From assembly GCA_016713325.1 (NCBI GenBank), contig JADJPJ010000030.1:1-64000 (forward strand): 64,000 nucleotides of DNA, written 5' to 3'. A program made the position numbers and the translations under genes. Shown here piece by piece: positions 37,672 to 47,011 of the stretch. The notes under the pieces are model-generated. The model was given only the letters and a program-made list of their open reading frames with translations, did no database searches and was not told where the DNA came from. The first letter of the stretch is position 1. Each line of letters starts with the position of its first letter. This DNA is from Candidatus Flexifilum affinis. Lineage in GTDB: Bacteria > Chloroflexota > Anaerolineae > Aggregatilineales > Phototrophicaceae.

Positions 37672-38238
37672 TTATTCATCTGGGCGGATACTGGCCACGC
37701 CATCCGTGTCGTCGGAGCAGCACTCGTCGACCTGCGCGGCCAGCATCTCCAGGGTGCGCAGGCGCATCTCCGGCGTCATCTCCACTGGCGAGTCCCAGAC
37801 GGTCACCTGGGCGTCGATGCTGGCCTTGCCCAGCAGCCGGGCGATCGACACCCGATGGTTGCCATCCACCACGAAGTAGACTTCGCCCACCTGGTACAGC
37901 TCGACCGGGGGCAGCTCCTGCGTGCCGACGGCGGCGGCGTAGACCGAACTCCAGCGATCGCGCAGGTGGCCTTCGCGCGGCAGAAAGGTCGGGCCGAAGT
38001 CATCGGCGCGCCCGACGCTGCCCATGATCTTGCTGACGTCCACCTGCTGAACGCCCGGGATCGGGTGGCGGCTGGTCAGATGCAGCCGCTGCCGGATCTG
38101 GTCGAAGTTCCACAGACGGGGCAGTCGGCGGCGGAAGACCCGGCGGAAGATGGATTGAAGGAAGTTGAAGACGAGGGCGCGCTCAAACTTCGCTTTTCCC
38201 TCACGAAGGCGCACGTATCGTTTGTCGTTGAAGTCCAT
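37672..38238 (-). CDS. ParB-like (DGNHR) domain protein, paralogue
   Basis: 188 residues, strongly similar over its whole length to the protein at 35724: LRLREGK.KFE, LWNFDQIRQRLHLTS, GVQQVDVSKIMGSVGRAD, FGPTFLPREGH, GTQELPPVELYQVG and VVDGNHRVSIARL. The C-terminus differs (DECCSDDTDG, acidic with a Cys pair). The two genes flank the secreted protein and its regulatory repeats, so they come from a local duplication. ATG at 38238. Same caution on function: the fold is ParB/sulfiredoxin-like, the reaction is unknown. Confidence 0.75.
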   Translation of the reverse strand: MDFNDKRYVRLREGKAKFERALVFNFLQSIFRRVFRRRLPRLWNFDQIRQRLHLTSRHPIPGVQQVDVSKIMGSVGRADDFGPTFLPREGHLRDRWSSVYAAAVGTQELPPVELYQVGEVYFVVDGNHRVSIARLLGKASIDAQVTVWDSPVEMTPEMRLRTLEMLAAQVDECCSDDTDGVASIRPDE

Positions 38239-38380
38239 AGTGGCGCTTATCCTTTCCGGACGCGGGGCCTCCGGCAGGCCTGGCGTATGGGATAGGCAGG
38301 ATGGGTCCTTGGGGGTGGACGTTGGAAAGCGAAGCGGGACATGGTGGAAAACGAATGGTTCTATAAGCGGGCGGCGGCGA

Positions 38381-38605
38381 TCAGCGGGCGGGCAGACTGC
38401 GCTTCTGGCGCGCGGCCAACTCCTTGGTCAGCTCGATCTCGCGTTTGTGGGCGGCGGTGCGGGCCTCGTCCAGCGTTTCGCGCACGCCTTCGCGCAGCGC
38501 ATGACGCATCTTTTTGCCGGTCGCGGGGGCGAACAGCATCACCAGGGCCGCGCCAATCAGCGCGCCGACGAGGAAACCAAGAGCAAGACTTACCAGTTTT
38601 CGCAT
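38381..38605 (-). CDS. YtxH-like small membrane protein
   Basis: 74 residues: one membrane helix with glycine zipper (LALGFLVGALIGAALVMLFAP), then TGKKMRHALREGVRETLDEA and a charged coiled coil. This GxxxGxxxG helix plus FAP.SGK pattern is typical of the YtxH family, small stress- or envelope-associated proteins without known activity. Intact; its start lies 115 bp from the divergent RidA gene. Confidence 0.75.
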   Translation of the reverse strand: MRKLVSLALGFLVGALIGAALVMLFAPATGKKMRHALREGVRETLDEARTAAHKREIELTKELAARQKRSLPAR

Positions 38606-38719
38606 GGTCTGGTCATTCTAGAACGGCACTCGCGCCAGTATACTAGTACGATAATTCTAACACATCTGCATGGCGGTGCGTCCGCCTTTTGACCTAATTT
38701 GATCACGGAGGCAGAAGTT

Positions 38720-39100
38720 ATGGCACGTCGCGTTGTCGCCACCGATCGCGCTCCCGCGGCCATCGGGCCGTATTCGCAGGGCATCGTCACCGGCAATCTC
38801 GTCTTTACCGCCGGTCAGGGGGGCGTCATCCCCGGCACCAAGACCGTCGTCGAGGGCGTGGAAGCGCAGACCCGGCAGGTCATGGAGAACATCAAGGGCA
38901 TTCTGGAGACTGCCGGCACGTCGATGGACCGCGTGGTCAAGACGACCGTCTACCTGGCCGACATGGCCGATTTCGCGAAGATGAACGCCGTCTACGCCAC
39001 TTTCTTCCCGCCCGACCCGCCGGCGCGGACGACGATTCAGGCGGCCGGTCCGCCGCTGGGTTTGCTGGTGGAGATCGAGGCGATTGCCGAGATCGGGTAA
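38720..39100 (+). CDS. ridA: RidA family reactive intermediate/imine deaminase
   Basis: Hydrolyses reactive enamine/imine intermediates formed by PLP enzymes. 126 residues: APAAIGPYSQGIVTGNLVFTAG, VEAQTRQVMENIKGIL, VVKTTVYLADMADFAKMN and PARTTIQAAGPPLG, where the Arg that binds the substrate carboxylate is in PARTTIQ. Start at ATG 38720, 9 bp after GGAGG; a TTG seven codons earlier is less likely. Single gene. Confidence 0.92.
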   Translation: MARRVVATDRAPAAIGPYSQGIVTGNLVFTAGQGGVIPGTKTVVEGVEAQTRQVMENIKGILETAGTSMDRVVKTTVYLADMADFAKMNAVYATFFPPDPPARTTIQAAGPPLGLLVEIEAIAEIG

Positions 39101-39627
39101 GGCAAACCTCACCCCCTGGCCCCCTCTCCGTCCGGAGAGGGGGAACCGGCAGCGGGGCGATCCGTGGCGATGGATGGCATGAAGGCGGACGGCAAGAATG
39201 CCTCCCTACGCCACAATTTGCGGGGATGGGATTGATCGGGTCGGCGCATGAATGGCGGGGATGAGGCATGCCTCGTCCCATAGGCACCAAGCAGCGACTG
39301 ATCGACGCCATCTGAATATCGATTGTCGCGTCGTCCGCCGGGTGTTAAAACACCCGGCTACCCGAAAAGACAGGTCCACTAAAGGGACCAAGAACGTAGG
39401 CGTCAGAGAAGCCCCTTCAGTGGGCTTGTCGGTTGGTAGCCGAGGTGCTTTAGCCCTCGGCGGTCCCCCGAACCCTAACTTGGCGCACATGGGACGCGAT
39501 TGACCGGGTCGGCGCCGGCGAATGTAATGAGGACGTGGCATGCCTCGTCCGTTCGAGGAAATGGAAGGATTGCCCTGCCCACGGTTGCGTCGGCAGGTCG
39601 TTGGTTCAGGTATGGAGCTTCACCGTT
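39101..39627. repeat. Repeat-rich intergenic region upstream of der
   Basis: Holds a CCTCACCCCCTGGCCCC / GGAGAGGGGG repeat (39107-39145) just after ridA, then a family 2 nested-hairpin element (39333-39465) with ends CCGCCGGGTGTTAAAACACC and GCTTTAGCCCTCGGCGG. The phrase GAGGCATGCCTCGTCC occurs twice (near 39264 and, shorter, 39537). No gene is supported. Confidence 0.65.
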
Positions 39628-41022
39628 ATGGCACGTAAACCCTTAGTGGCACTCGTCGGACGGCCCAACGTGGGCAAGAGCACGCTCTTCAACCGGCTGG
39701 TTGGGCAGCGCATGGCCGTCACCGACCCGACCCCCGGCACCACCCGCGATCGGCTCGGTGGCGTTTTCGACTGGCACGGCCTGCTCTTCGACGTGGTGGA
39801 CACCGGCGGCATCGAGGTCTACCAGCCGAAGGGCACGCGCAACGAAGCGCCGCTGTCCGAGGGCAGCATCGAGTTTGTCCCGCAGATTAAGGCCCAGGCG
39901 CTGATCGCGGTGCAGGACGCCGACATCATCGTCCTGGTGGTGGACGGCGCGAGCGGCATCACCGCCGCCGACGAAGAGATCGCCGAAATTTTGCGACGCA
40001 CCAAGAAACCGGTGCTGATCGCCGCCAACAAGGCCGACCACGTCGAACATTTCAAGATGGCGGTGGAGTTCTACGGCCTGGGGCTGGGCGACGTCTACCC
40101 CCTGAGCGCCATCCACGGCCTGGGCGTGGGCGACCTGCTCGACGGCGTGGTCGACGCCGCCCGTGAGATCTTTCCGGAACTGGTCGACATGCCGGACAAC
40201 GATGCCGAACCGGAAGATACGCACCTGCATATCGCCATTCTGGGTCGGCCTAATGTCGGCAAGAGCAGTCTGGCCAACCGCCTGCTCGGCGAGGACCGGA
40301 TGATCGTCAGTCCGGTGTCCGGCACGACGCGCGACGCCATCGACACCGACATCACCTACCACGGCGAGATGATCACCCTGATCGACACGGCGGGCATCCG
40401 GCGGCGCGGCAAGATCGAGCCGGGGGTCGAGAAGTACAGCGTGCTGCGGGCGATGAAGGCCATCGACCGCTGCGACGTGGCCCTGCTGCTGATCGACGCC
40501 ATTGAAGGAATCACCGACCAGGATGCCCACATCGCCGGCTACATCATGGAAGCCGGCAAGAGCGTGGTGCTGATCGTCAACAAGTGGGATGCGGTCGAGA
40601 AGGACAATACCACGCACACCGCCTTCGAGCGGGCGCTGCGCGAGCGGTTCGACTTCCTGCCCGACCCGCCGATGATCTTCATCAGCGCGCTCACCGGGCA
40701 GCGCATCCACGAGGTGCTGGAGACGGCGCGGCAGGTTTACGAGGGGCGCTACGCCCGTATCTCGACGGCCGATATCAACCGTCTGCTGCGTGCCGCCATG
40801 CAGAAGCACCCGCCGCCCGCACGCGGGACGGTGCAGCTCAGGATCTACTACGGGTCACAGGTACGGGTGGCGCCGCCGCTGTTCCTGTTCTTCGTCAACG
40901 ACCCGATGATGGTGCATTTCACCTACCGGCGCTATCTGGAAAATCAGATCCGCGCCGAATACCCCTTCACCGGCACGCCGATCCGCATGAGCTTCCGCCA
41001 GCGTGGCAAGGACGAGGACTAA
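39628..41022 (+). CDS. der: Ribosome biogenesis GTPase Der
   Basis: Double-GTPase that acts in maturation of the 50S ribosomal subunit. First G domain: GRPNVGKSTLFNRL (G1), PGTTRD (G2), DTGG (G3), NKAD (G4). Second: GRPNVGKSSLANRLLG, SGTTRDAID, DTAGIRRRGK and NKWDAV. The KH-like C-terminus reads GTVQLRIYYGSQVRVAPPLF and FTGTPIRMSFRQRGK. Start ATG at 39628, preceded by a GGAG; length (464 aa) fits the family. Intact, single gene. Confidence 0.96.
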   Translation: MARKPLVALVGRPNVGKSTLFNRLVGQRMAVTDPTPGTTRDRLGGVFDWHGLLFDVVDTGGIEVYQPKGTRNEAPLSEGSIEFVPQIKAQALIAVQDADIIVLVVDGASGITAADEEIAEILRRTKKPVLIAANKADHVEHFKMAVEFYGLGLGDVYPLSAIHGLGVGDLLDGVVDAAREIFPELVDMPDNDAEPEDTHLHIAILGRPNVGKSSLANRLLGEDRMIVSPVSGTTRDAIDTDITYHGEMITLIDTAGIRRRGKIEPGVEKYSVLRAMKAIDRCDVALLLIDAIEGITDQDAHIAGYIMEAGKSVVLIVNKWDAVEKDNTTHTAFERALRERFDFLPDPPMIFISALTGQRIHEVLETARQVYEGRYARISTADINRLLRAAMQKHPPPARGTVQLRIYYGSQVRVAPPLFLFFVNDPMMVHFTYRRYLENQIRAEYPFTGTPIRMSFRQRGKDED

Positions 41023-41891
41023 CCAGGGTCGAGTGTCACTCCATCGCGAGGTTGTGGGCGTCGGCATGCGCGAATGCCCGTCCGCTTCCCTGCGCCGGAC
41101 GCGGTCGAGGCGATCCGCTGCCCGGCGTGTCACCGTTACGCCCCACGTTTTTCCGGGAGCACACACGGGTGCTCCCCGACAACCAACCCTGTTTTTGTAC
41201 CCTGGCGCAGGGGCTGCCCCGGTATCCGCCCATAGGCATTACCGTAAGGATGTTTCTCTCGATCTCCCCCGTTATGACCTCTCCCCCGTTCCCTCCCCGC
41301 TTGCGTGGGAGAGGGGGCCAGGGGGTGAGGGGTAGATCCGCGCTAAAGGTAATGCCTGTGGGCTGCCCCGGTAGAGTCTGTTGAAAAAGGGGTAGTGCTC
41401 CCTGAAACTACGCCGATGCGCCGCCGGAGAATAGAATTCTCCGGCTACCCTTCAAAGACGCGAGAAACCGACTGAAGTCGGTTGCAGCAGGAAGCGCTCA
41501 TCCCTTGAATTCCGCTGGAGGAACCCTCTTCAGAGGGTTTCCCGTGCAGTTCGTGGTAGCCCGGCGTTTCTAACGTCGGGCGGAGCCGCCATTCGCTGCC
41601 TATTGGCTCTCTCTGTCTGTCGCTTGAGCCTACCTCTTTTCCCGTGTTTTCCCTTTTCCAACAGAATCCCGGTATCCGCCCGCAGTAAATTTCGTCAGAA
41701 CTCTTCTCAGGCTATTCAGGGAAAATGTCGCGCACGGGCAGGGTGAAGCCGGGCAATACCTCGCCGCCTTCCAGCACGCCGGTGATGTCCAGTGGGCCGA
41801 TAAGGTTTTTTAGTCCGTCTCTCGAACAGGGTATACTCCCGGCACTGTGCCGGTCCCACGCTAAACTATGCCGCGCACCGAGAGGATGGTC
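41023..41891. repeat. Long intergenic region built of dispersed repeats
   Basis: An imperfect GCATTACC pair (CATAGGCATTACCG 41231, GGTAATGCCTGTGG 41347) brackets a CCCCCGTTCCCTCC...GGGGCCAGGGGGTGAGG repeat (41281-41334), and both flanks carry GGGGCTGCCCCGGTA (41210, 41360). A family 2 nested-hairpin element follows (41420-41583) with ends CCGCCGGAGAATAGAATTC and TTCTAACGTCGGGCGG. The last 150 bp should hold the antiporter promoter. No gene seen. Confidence 0.65.
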
Positions 41892-43151
41892 ATGGAACAT
41901 AATCCGGCTCTGGCCCTGTTCCTGGCGCTGGGGATTGTCATCACGAGCGCGCGCATCGCGGGCGGTCTGGCGCGGCAGTTCCGTCAGCCACGCGTCCTCG
42001 GCGAACTGATCGTCGGCGTTATCCTCGGCCCCACACTGCTTGATCTCCTGCATTCTTCCGCTCTGGGGTTGGATCAGGCCCACGTGTCCGAGACCGTCAG
42101 CGAGCTGGCCCAGCTCGGCGTACTGCTGCTGATGTTCAAAATCGGGCTGGATGTGCATATCGCGGAACTGATGAAGGTCGGTAAGGTCGCGCTGTTCGCC
42201 GGCTTGGGTGGCGCGCTGCTGCCGGTGATCATGGTCTACCCGATCGTGCGCCTCACCGGCATAGGCTGGGAGGCCGCGCTTTTCACCGGCGTCATTCTGG
42301 CGGCCACCTCCGTGAGCATTTCCGCCCAGGTGCTGCTGGAACTGGACGTTCTGCAAACGAAAGAGGGCAACGCGCTGCTCGCCGCCGCGCTGATCGACGA
42401 CGTGGTGGCCATCCTGCTGGTCTCCATTACCGTAGCGATCACCAGTCCGAGAGAAGGCGGTCTCGACGCCGGGGTCCTGCTGGGGATCGTCGGGCGCATG
42501 GCGCTGTATTTCGTCGGCGCGTTCATGATCGCCTGGTTTCTGATCCCCCGTCTTATCAACTGGATGCAGACCCAGCCGGCGATCGCGCATTCCTACGGCA
42601 TCCCGGCCATCGCCCTGGTGCTGGCCCTGCTGTTCGGCTGGTCGGCCGAGGCGTGGGGCGGGGTGGCGGCTATCAGCGGGGCGTTCATCGTCGGCGCCGG
42701 TCTGAGCCGCGCCCGCGAGCCGATCAAACACACGATCGACGTCGCCATCTCCAACATCGCCTACACCCTGCTGATCCCAATCTTCTTCGTGAATGTGGGG
42801 TTGGAGATCGATCTTCACCTGCTCCCCCTGAGCGTTCTGCCGCTCGCCGCGCTCCTGCTGGTGCTGGCCTTTGCCTCCAAGCTGATCGGCTGCGGCGCCG
42901 GCGCTCTCCTGGGCGGCTTCAACCGTCAGGAGTCGCTGCGCCTGGGGATCTGCATGGTGTCACGCGGCGAAGTGGGCCTGATCATCGCCTCTCTGGGAGC
43001 ATCGAGCGGCGTCTTCCGCTCAGACGATGGATTGTACGGGGCCGTATTTCTGGTGATCCTGCTTTCGACAGTGATTACACCACCGCTGGTACGGCGCGTG
43101 TTCCAGAATCATCCGGTCCAAAAAAGAGGAGCAGCACATGCCCAGTCCTAA
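41892..43151 (+). CDS. Kef/CPA2-type cation:proton antiporter
   Basis: About 12 membrane helices in 419 residues. Landmarks of the Na+/H+ exchanger domain: RQPRVLGELIVGVILGPT, LAQLGVLLLMFKIGLD, AATSVSISAQVL, the ion-binding pair in AALIDDVVAILL, and SRGEVGLIIASLG. There is no C-terminal RCK/TrkA-N domain, so gating by nucleotide must come from elsewhere if at all. Start chosen at MEHNPALAL (ATG 41892, after GAGAGGA). The 3' end overlaps the PII-like gene by 14 bp, a strong hint that this small protein regulates the antiporter. Confidence 0.9.
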   Translation: MEHNPALALFLALGIVITSARIAGGLARQFRQPRVLGELIVGVILGPTLLDLLHSSALGLDQAHVSETVSELAQLGVLLLMFKIGLDVHIAELMKVGKVALFAGLGGALLPVIMVYPIVRLTGIGWEAALFTGVILAATSVSISAQVLLELDVLQTKEGNALLAAALIDDVVAILLVSITVAITSPREGGLDAGVLLGIVGRMALYFVGAFMIAWFLIPRLINWMQTQPAIAHSYGIPAIALVLALLFGWSAEAWGGVAAISGAFIVGAGLSRAREPIKHTIDVAISNIAYTLLIPIFFVNVGLEIDLHLLPLSVLPLAALLLVLAFASKLIGCGAGALLGGFNRQESLRLGICMVSRGEVGLIIASLGASSGVFRSDDGLYGAVFLVILLSTVITPPLVRRVFQNHPVQKRGAAHAQS

Positions 43152-43509
43152 ACTGGTCGTCCTGATCACGTCTCTGGCGGAGGAAGCGTACCGCGTAGGG
43201 GATGCCTGGCAGAAAGCGGGCGCGCCCGGCGTCACCTTCCTGGAAGGGTTTGGCCTGGGGAATCTTCAGCGCGTCGGGCGCAACGTCGAAGTGCTGCCTG
43301 GCATGCTGTCGATGCTCGACATCTTGCGCGACAACCGCGAGACCAGCATGGTGCTGCTCTCTCTGCTCCATGACGACGCCCTGGTCCAGTCGCTCCTGGA
43401 CGCCGCGCAGGATATTCTCGGCGATATGCTGGAGCCCAACGCCGGGGTGGTGTTCGTCATCGATATCGAGCGGGCCATTGGCATTCGCCACCACGGGGTT
43501 GATCGGTAA
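43138..43509 (+). CDS. PII-like signalling protein (GlnB/CutA fold)
   Basis: 123 residues. Starts PKLVVLITSLAEEAYRVGDA, then AGAPGVTFLEGFGLG, LPGMLSMLDILRDN, MVLLSLLHDDALVQSLLDAA and VVFVIDIERAIGI. The beta-alpha-beta plus GVTFLEGFG strand-loop pattern is that of PII-like trimers, without the Tyr-modified T-loop of classical GlnB. ATG at 43138 after GAGGAG, inside the antiporter gene's end. PII-like proteins next to transporters usually gate them in response to adenine nucleotides or second messengers; this is the inferred role. Confidence 0.7.
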   Translation: MPSPKLVVLITSLAEEAYRVGDAWQKAGAPGVTFLEGFGLGNLQRVGRNVEVLPGMLSMLDILRDNRETSMVLLSLLHDDALVQSLLDAAQDILGDMLEPNAGVVFVIDIERAIGIRHHGVDR

Positions 43510-43542
43510 ACCCGTCCCATCGGTCATTCCTGACGGGCGTCG

Positions 43543-44061
43543 TCAAAACCCCTCCGGCACCTTCTCCCCGGCGCGGATGGCCACGTTCAGCCGGTTTTCC
43601 AGCGGCACGAGCGGGCAGCTCCAGCCGGGGCCATAGGCGCAGTACGGGTTGTAAGCCAGGTTGAAGTTCACTTCGAAGCGCGCGCGGTCCGGCGTCTCGT
43701 CGATTAGCTCCGGCTCCAGATAGCGCCCGCCGCCGTAAATCTCTTCGGCAGTGTCGGTGAAGGGCAGAAAAAAGCCGTGCGGCGTCTGGTAGATGGTCAG
43801 CGCCGCCTCCTGGCCGTCCACCTCGAACGCGACCCGTGCGTAGCGCCGATAGTGACGCAGCTCGCCGCTGGTTGTCTGTACGGTGATGGTCTCGCCCGCC
43901 AGACGTTCGCCCTCCAACTCCAGATCGAGCGCCGCGTTGGGGTCAAAGGTGCGAATCCCCTGAAAGCGCTCCTGCTGCTCTGGCGTGAGCGGCGACTGCG
44001 GGCTGGTCTTGAAGAACTGGTCCTTCTGTCGGCGGAAGGCGACCAGATCGTGATCGTTCAT
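43543..44061 (-). CDS. DUF1684 family protein
   Basis: 172 residues with the family's landmarks: VAFRRQKDQFFKTSPQSPLT, LTIYQTPHGFFLPFTD, EEIYGGGRYLEPEL and a C-terminus FNLAYNPYCAYGPGWSCPLV...NRLNVAIRAGEK. The last block (NPYCAY...CPLVP.EN) is almost invariant in DUF1684. GAGGAGAAATC precedes the ATG at 44061. Biochemical function unknown. Convergent with the PII-like gene, 33 bp away. Confidence 0.88.
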   Translation of the reverse strand: MNDHDLVAFRRQKDQFFKTSPQSPLTPEQQERFQGIRTFDPNAALDLELEGERLAGETITVQTTSGELRHYRRYARVAFEVDGQEAALTIYQTPHGFFLPFTDTAEEIYGGGRYLEPELIDETPDRARFEVNFNLAYNPYCAYGPGWSCPLVPLENRLNVAIRAGEKVPEGF

Positions 44062-44265
44062 GATTTCTCCTCGGCGTGCCTCTTCATCGGAAGATCGACG
44101 TCAGCCTGTGCATCGGCCGGCACAGACGTATCTCATAGAAGCATTATTACAGATCATCATACGATGAGTCCATTAGAAGCGCGTGACTATCGCGCTGTAA
44201 GGCATCTCTCTATACTCACTGCACTCCTGGGCACTCCTGGACGCCATGAAGGTGAGGACTCTTCC

Positions 44266-45695
44266 ATGATAGACCTGACGCCCGAAGAATTTCGTCGGCT
44301 GGGATATCTGGCCATCGACCTGATTGCCGAGCGCATGGCCGTCGAGTCCGATCAGCCGGTGCGCCGGACGGTTCCGCCAGAACTGCGCGACGTGCTGATG
44401 GCCGCGCCGGGAGAAACCACAACCGACCCGAGACGCTGATCCGGCGGGTCGCGACGGAGATCATGCCGTATCCGATGGGCAATGCCAACCCGCGCTTTCT
44501 GGCCTGGGTGAATTCCCCGCCCGCGCCGCTGGGCGTCCTGGGCGATCTGCTGGCCTCGGCGCTCAATGCCAGCGCGGCCGGCGGCGATCACGCCGCGACT
44601 TACGTCGAGCATGGCGTGCTGAACTGGATCAGGTCGGTGTTCGGCTTCCCGCAGGAGTCCGGCGCGATCCTGACCAGCGGCGGCAGCGTCGCCAACCTGA
44701 TCCCCCTGGCGGTGATGCGGCACGTCAAAGCGGCCGACAACATGCGCAAACGGGGATTCAACGGCGAAGACTTCCCGATGGCGATCTACACCTCGACGCA
44801 GGGCCACTCCTGCATTCAGAAGGCAATCGAGCTGCTCGGCTTCGGCAATGCCTATCTGCGCAAAATTCCGGTCGACCGCGACCAGCGCATGAACCTCGAC
44901 GCGCTGCGCGAGGCCATCCAGGACGATCGCGAGGCCGGCATGCGCCCGGTGTGCGTGGCGGCCAGCGCCGGCACGGTCAACAGCGGCGCCATCGACCCGC
45001 TGGAGGCAATCGCCGATCTGTGCCAGGACAACGACCTGTGGTTCCACGTCGATGGGGCTTACGGCGGCTTCGGCATCCTGGCCCCCAGCGCCCGCCGGCA
45101 CTATACCGGCATCGACCGGGCCGACAGCATCGCCGTCGATCCGCACAAGTGGCTGTACGTGCCGGTGGAGTGCGGCTGCGCGTTGGTCCGCGATGCCGAC
45201 GCCATGCGCGAGACCTTCAGCCTGATCCCACCCTACCTGCGCGACGACCGCGTCCTGCCCTGGTTCTCCGAGTTCGGCGTGCAGCAGACGCGCGGTTTCA
45301 AGGCGCTCAAGCTGTGGCTGACGCTCCAGCAGATCGGCACGGCGGGGTACTGCGAACTGATCGAGCGCGACATCGCCATGGCGCGGCTGCTGCGCACCAA
45401 GGTCGAGGCGGCGCCCGACCTGGAGCTGATGGCCGCCGGCCCGCTCAGCGTGACCTGCTTCCGCTACCGGCCGGCCGACGCGCCGGAGATGGACGATGGC
45501 GAGATCGACGTGCTCAACCGGGCCATCCCCCGCCTCGTGCAGGACGGCGGCGAGACCTTCATCACCGTCACCGAGCTGGACGGCCGGGCGGCGATCCGCG
45601 CCTGCGTGGTCAACTTCCGCACCCAGGAAGCCGACCTGGATCGCATGCTGGCCGCCGTTCGCGCGGCGGGCGTGGCGGCCCTGGCCGAGGCGTAG
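44266..45695 (+). CDS. PLP-dependent (aromatic) amino acid decarboxylase, group II (one frameshift)
   Basis: Aspartate aminotransferase-fold decarboxylase. MIDLTPEEFRRLGYLAIDLI starts at 44266; a frameshift near 44420 joins to RRVATEIMPYPMGNANPRFLA. Then LTSGGSVANLIPLAVMR, AIYTSTQGHSCIQKAIELLG (His that stacks on PLP), ASAGTVNSGAIDPLEAI, LWFHVDGAYGGFG (Asp to the pyridine N) and SIAVDPHKWLYVPVECG with the PLP-binding Lys. It ends RAAGVAALAEA. The substrate (Trp, Tyr, DOPA or other) cannot be read from sequence. An imperfect 'GCACTCCTGGGCACTCCTGG' direct repeat precedes it. Confidence 0.88.
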
Positions 45696-45717
45696 GCCAC
45701 CACCCACGCCTTCCGAA

Positions 45718-45737
45718 GGGGCGGTTCGCGAACCGCC
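45718..45737. repeat. GGGCGGTTCGCGAACCGCCC palindrome
   Basis: Perfect 20-bp palindrome after the decarboxylase stop; the same palindrome core (GGCGGTTCGCGAACCGCC) closes the element at 61522-61620. May end transcription. Confidence 0.6.
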
Positions 45738-45758
45738 CGTCCACGCCCCACGTCCTCC

Positions 45759-45856
45759 GTAGGGACGCGCTACTGCGCGTCCGCCGTCTGCCCCGATCGG
45801 TCCGCCCACGCCGGAGGGTATTTTCGCGCCGCGGACGAGGCATGCCTCTTCCCTAC
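45759..45856. repeat. Family 1 hairpin element overlapping the CDF gene stop codon
   Basis: Starts GTAGGGACGCGCTACTGCGC and ends CTTCCCTAC, with core CCCCGATCGGTCCGCC. Its right terminal CTAC contains the minus-strand TAG of the CDF exporter gene, so the repeat supplies that stop codon. Confidence 0.75.
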
Positions 45857-46932
45857 GAAGATGCTGGGCGGGCCGGATGAACGTGGAGCGTCACTTCGCC
45901 CAGGTGTCGGACCGACCGGCGCAGCGCTTCCTCGGCATGTTCGGCGAGGTGGTGGCTTTCCGCTACTGAAAGCCGCGCATCCACCCGGATCGTCATCTCC
46001 GCGAAGAGCTGGTGCCCCACCCAGCGCGCGCGCACGCGGTCGACGCCCTGAACGCCCGCCACCTCGCTCGCCCGCCGCTCGATCTGCTCGATAATTGACG
46101 GATCGACGGCGTCCATCAGCCGGTACCAGATGCGCCGCGCAGCGTCGCGCGTGATGAACAGGATGGCGACGCCGATCAGCAGGCCGATCAGCGGGTCGAG
46201 GATGGGCAGGCCAATGACCGTCCCTCCGGCTGCCAGCAGCACGGCCAGCGAGGTCAGCCCGTCGATGCGGGCATGCAGCCCGTCCGCAATCATCGCCTCC
46301 GAACCGATGCGCCGCCCGGCCCGGATTTGCAGCAGCGCCACGGCTTCGTTGCCCAGAAAGCCGATCACCGCGGCAGCGGCCACCCAGGCGATGTTCTGCA
46401 TCGGCTGCGGGTTGAGCAGCTTCTGGATCGACTCCCAGAAGACCACGGCGGCGCTGACGGCGATCGACAGGACGATGAACACCCCGGCGACATCTTCGGC
46501 GCGCCCAAAGCCGTAGGTATAGCGCCGCGTCGCAGCGCGCCGGGCGATATAGAAGGCCACCAGGAGCGGGATCGAGTTGAGCGTGTCGCCGATGTTGTGC
46601 ACCGTGTCGGCCAGCAGCGCGACGCTCCCACTCAGCGCGACGATCCCGACCTGAAGCATCGAGGTCATGCCCAATGCCGCCAGCGCCAGCCAGACGGTCC
46701 GAATGCCCTCCTGGTTGGACGTAAAAGCGGCGTCGGCATTGAGCGACTCGTGTTCGTGACCGTGCAGGTGGAAGATCTGTGCGATCCATCCGAGGACACC
46801 GGTCGGGTGCGGGTGGTCATGGTCATGATCGTGCGGGTGATCATGATTGTGCGGGTGTTCGTGATCGTGCGGATGGTCATGGGGTTGATCGTGCGGGTGT
46901 TCGTGATCGGAATGCAGATGCGATTCATTCAT
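45853..46932 (-). CDS. CDF family cation (zinc) exporter with histidine-rich N-terminus
   Basis: Six-helix cation diffusion facilitator of 359 residues. Residues 5-42 are an alternating His/Asp/Pro stretch (HSDHEHPHDQPHDHPHDH) that should bind zinc. Membrane metal site: HNIGDTLN in helix 2 and HARIDGLTS in helix 5, the usual HxxxD pair. C-terminal cytoplasmic domain: VDPSIIEQIE, GHQLFAEMTIRVD and EVTLHVHPA. Start at MNESHLHSD (46932). Divergent from a membrane-protein gene and a Fur-family regulator, with a palindromic box between. The stop codon lies in a repeat element. Zn2+ is the likely cargo; Co2+, Cd2+ or Fe2+ remain possible. Confidence 0.92.
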   Translation of the reverse strand: MNESHLHSDHEHPHDQPHDHPHDHEHPHNHDHPHDHDHDHPHPTGVLGWIAQIFHLHGHEHESLNADAAFTSNQEGIRTVWLALAALGMTSMLQVGIVALSGSVALLADTVHNIGDTLNSIPLLVAFYIARRAATRRYTYGFGRAEDVAGVFIVLSIAVSAAVVFWESIQKLLNPQPMQNIAWVAAAAVIGFLGNEAVALLQIRAGRRIGSEAMIADGLHARIDGLTSLAVLLAAGGTVIGLPILDPLIGLLIGVAILFITRDAARRIWYRLMDAVDPSIIEQIERRASEVAGVQGVDRVRARWVGHQLFAEMTIRVDARLSVAESHHLAEHAEEALRRSVRHLGEVTLHVHPARPASS

Positions 46933-47011
46933 GGCCAGACTCGGACTCTCAAAGGTCACGAGCGCGATTTTAGAGAATAGCTGTCGATCTGAGGGCTTGC
47001 TGCAAAAATCG

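Noticed and set aside
35724..38238. Chromosome partition parABS locus
   Set aside because: The DGNHR proteins lack a ParB HTH and there is no ParA gene or parS-like palindrome cluster.
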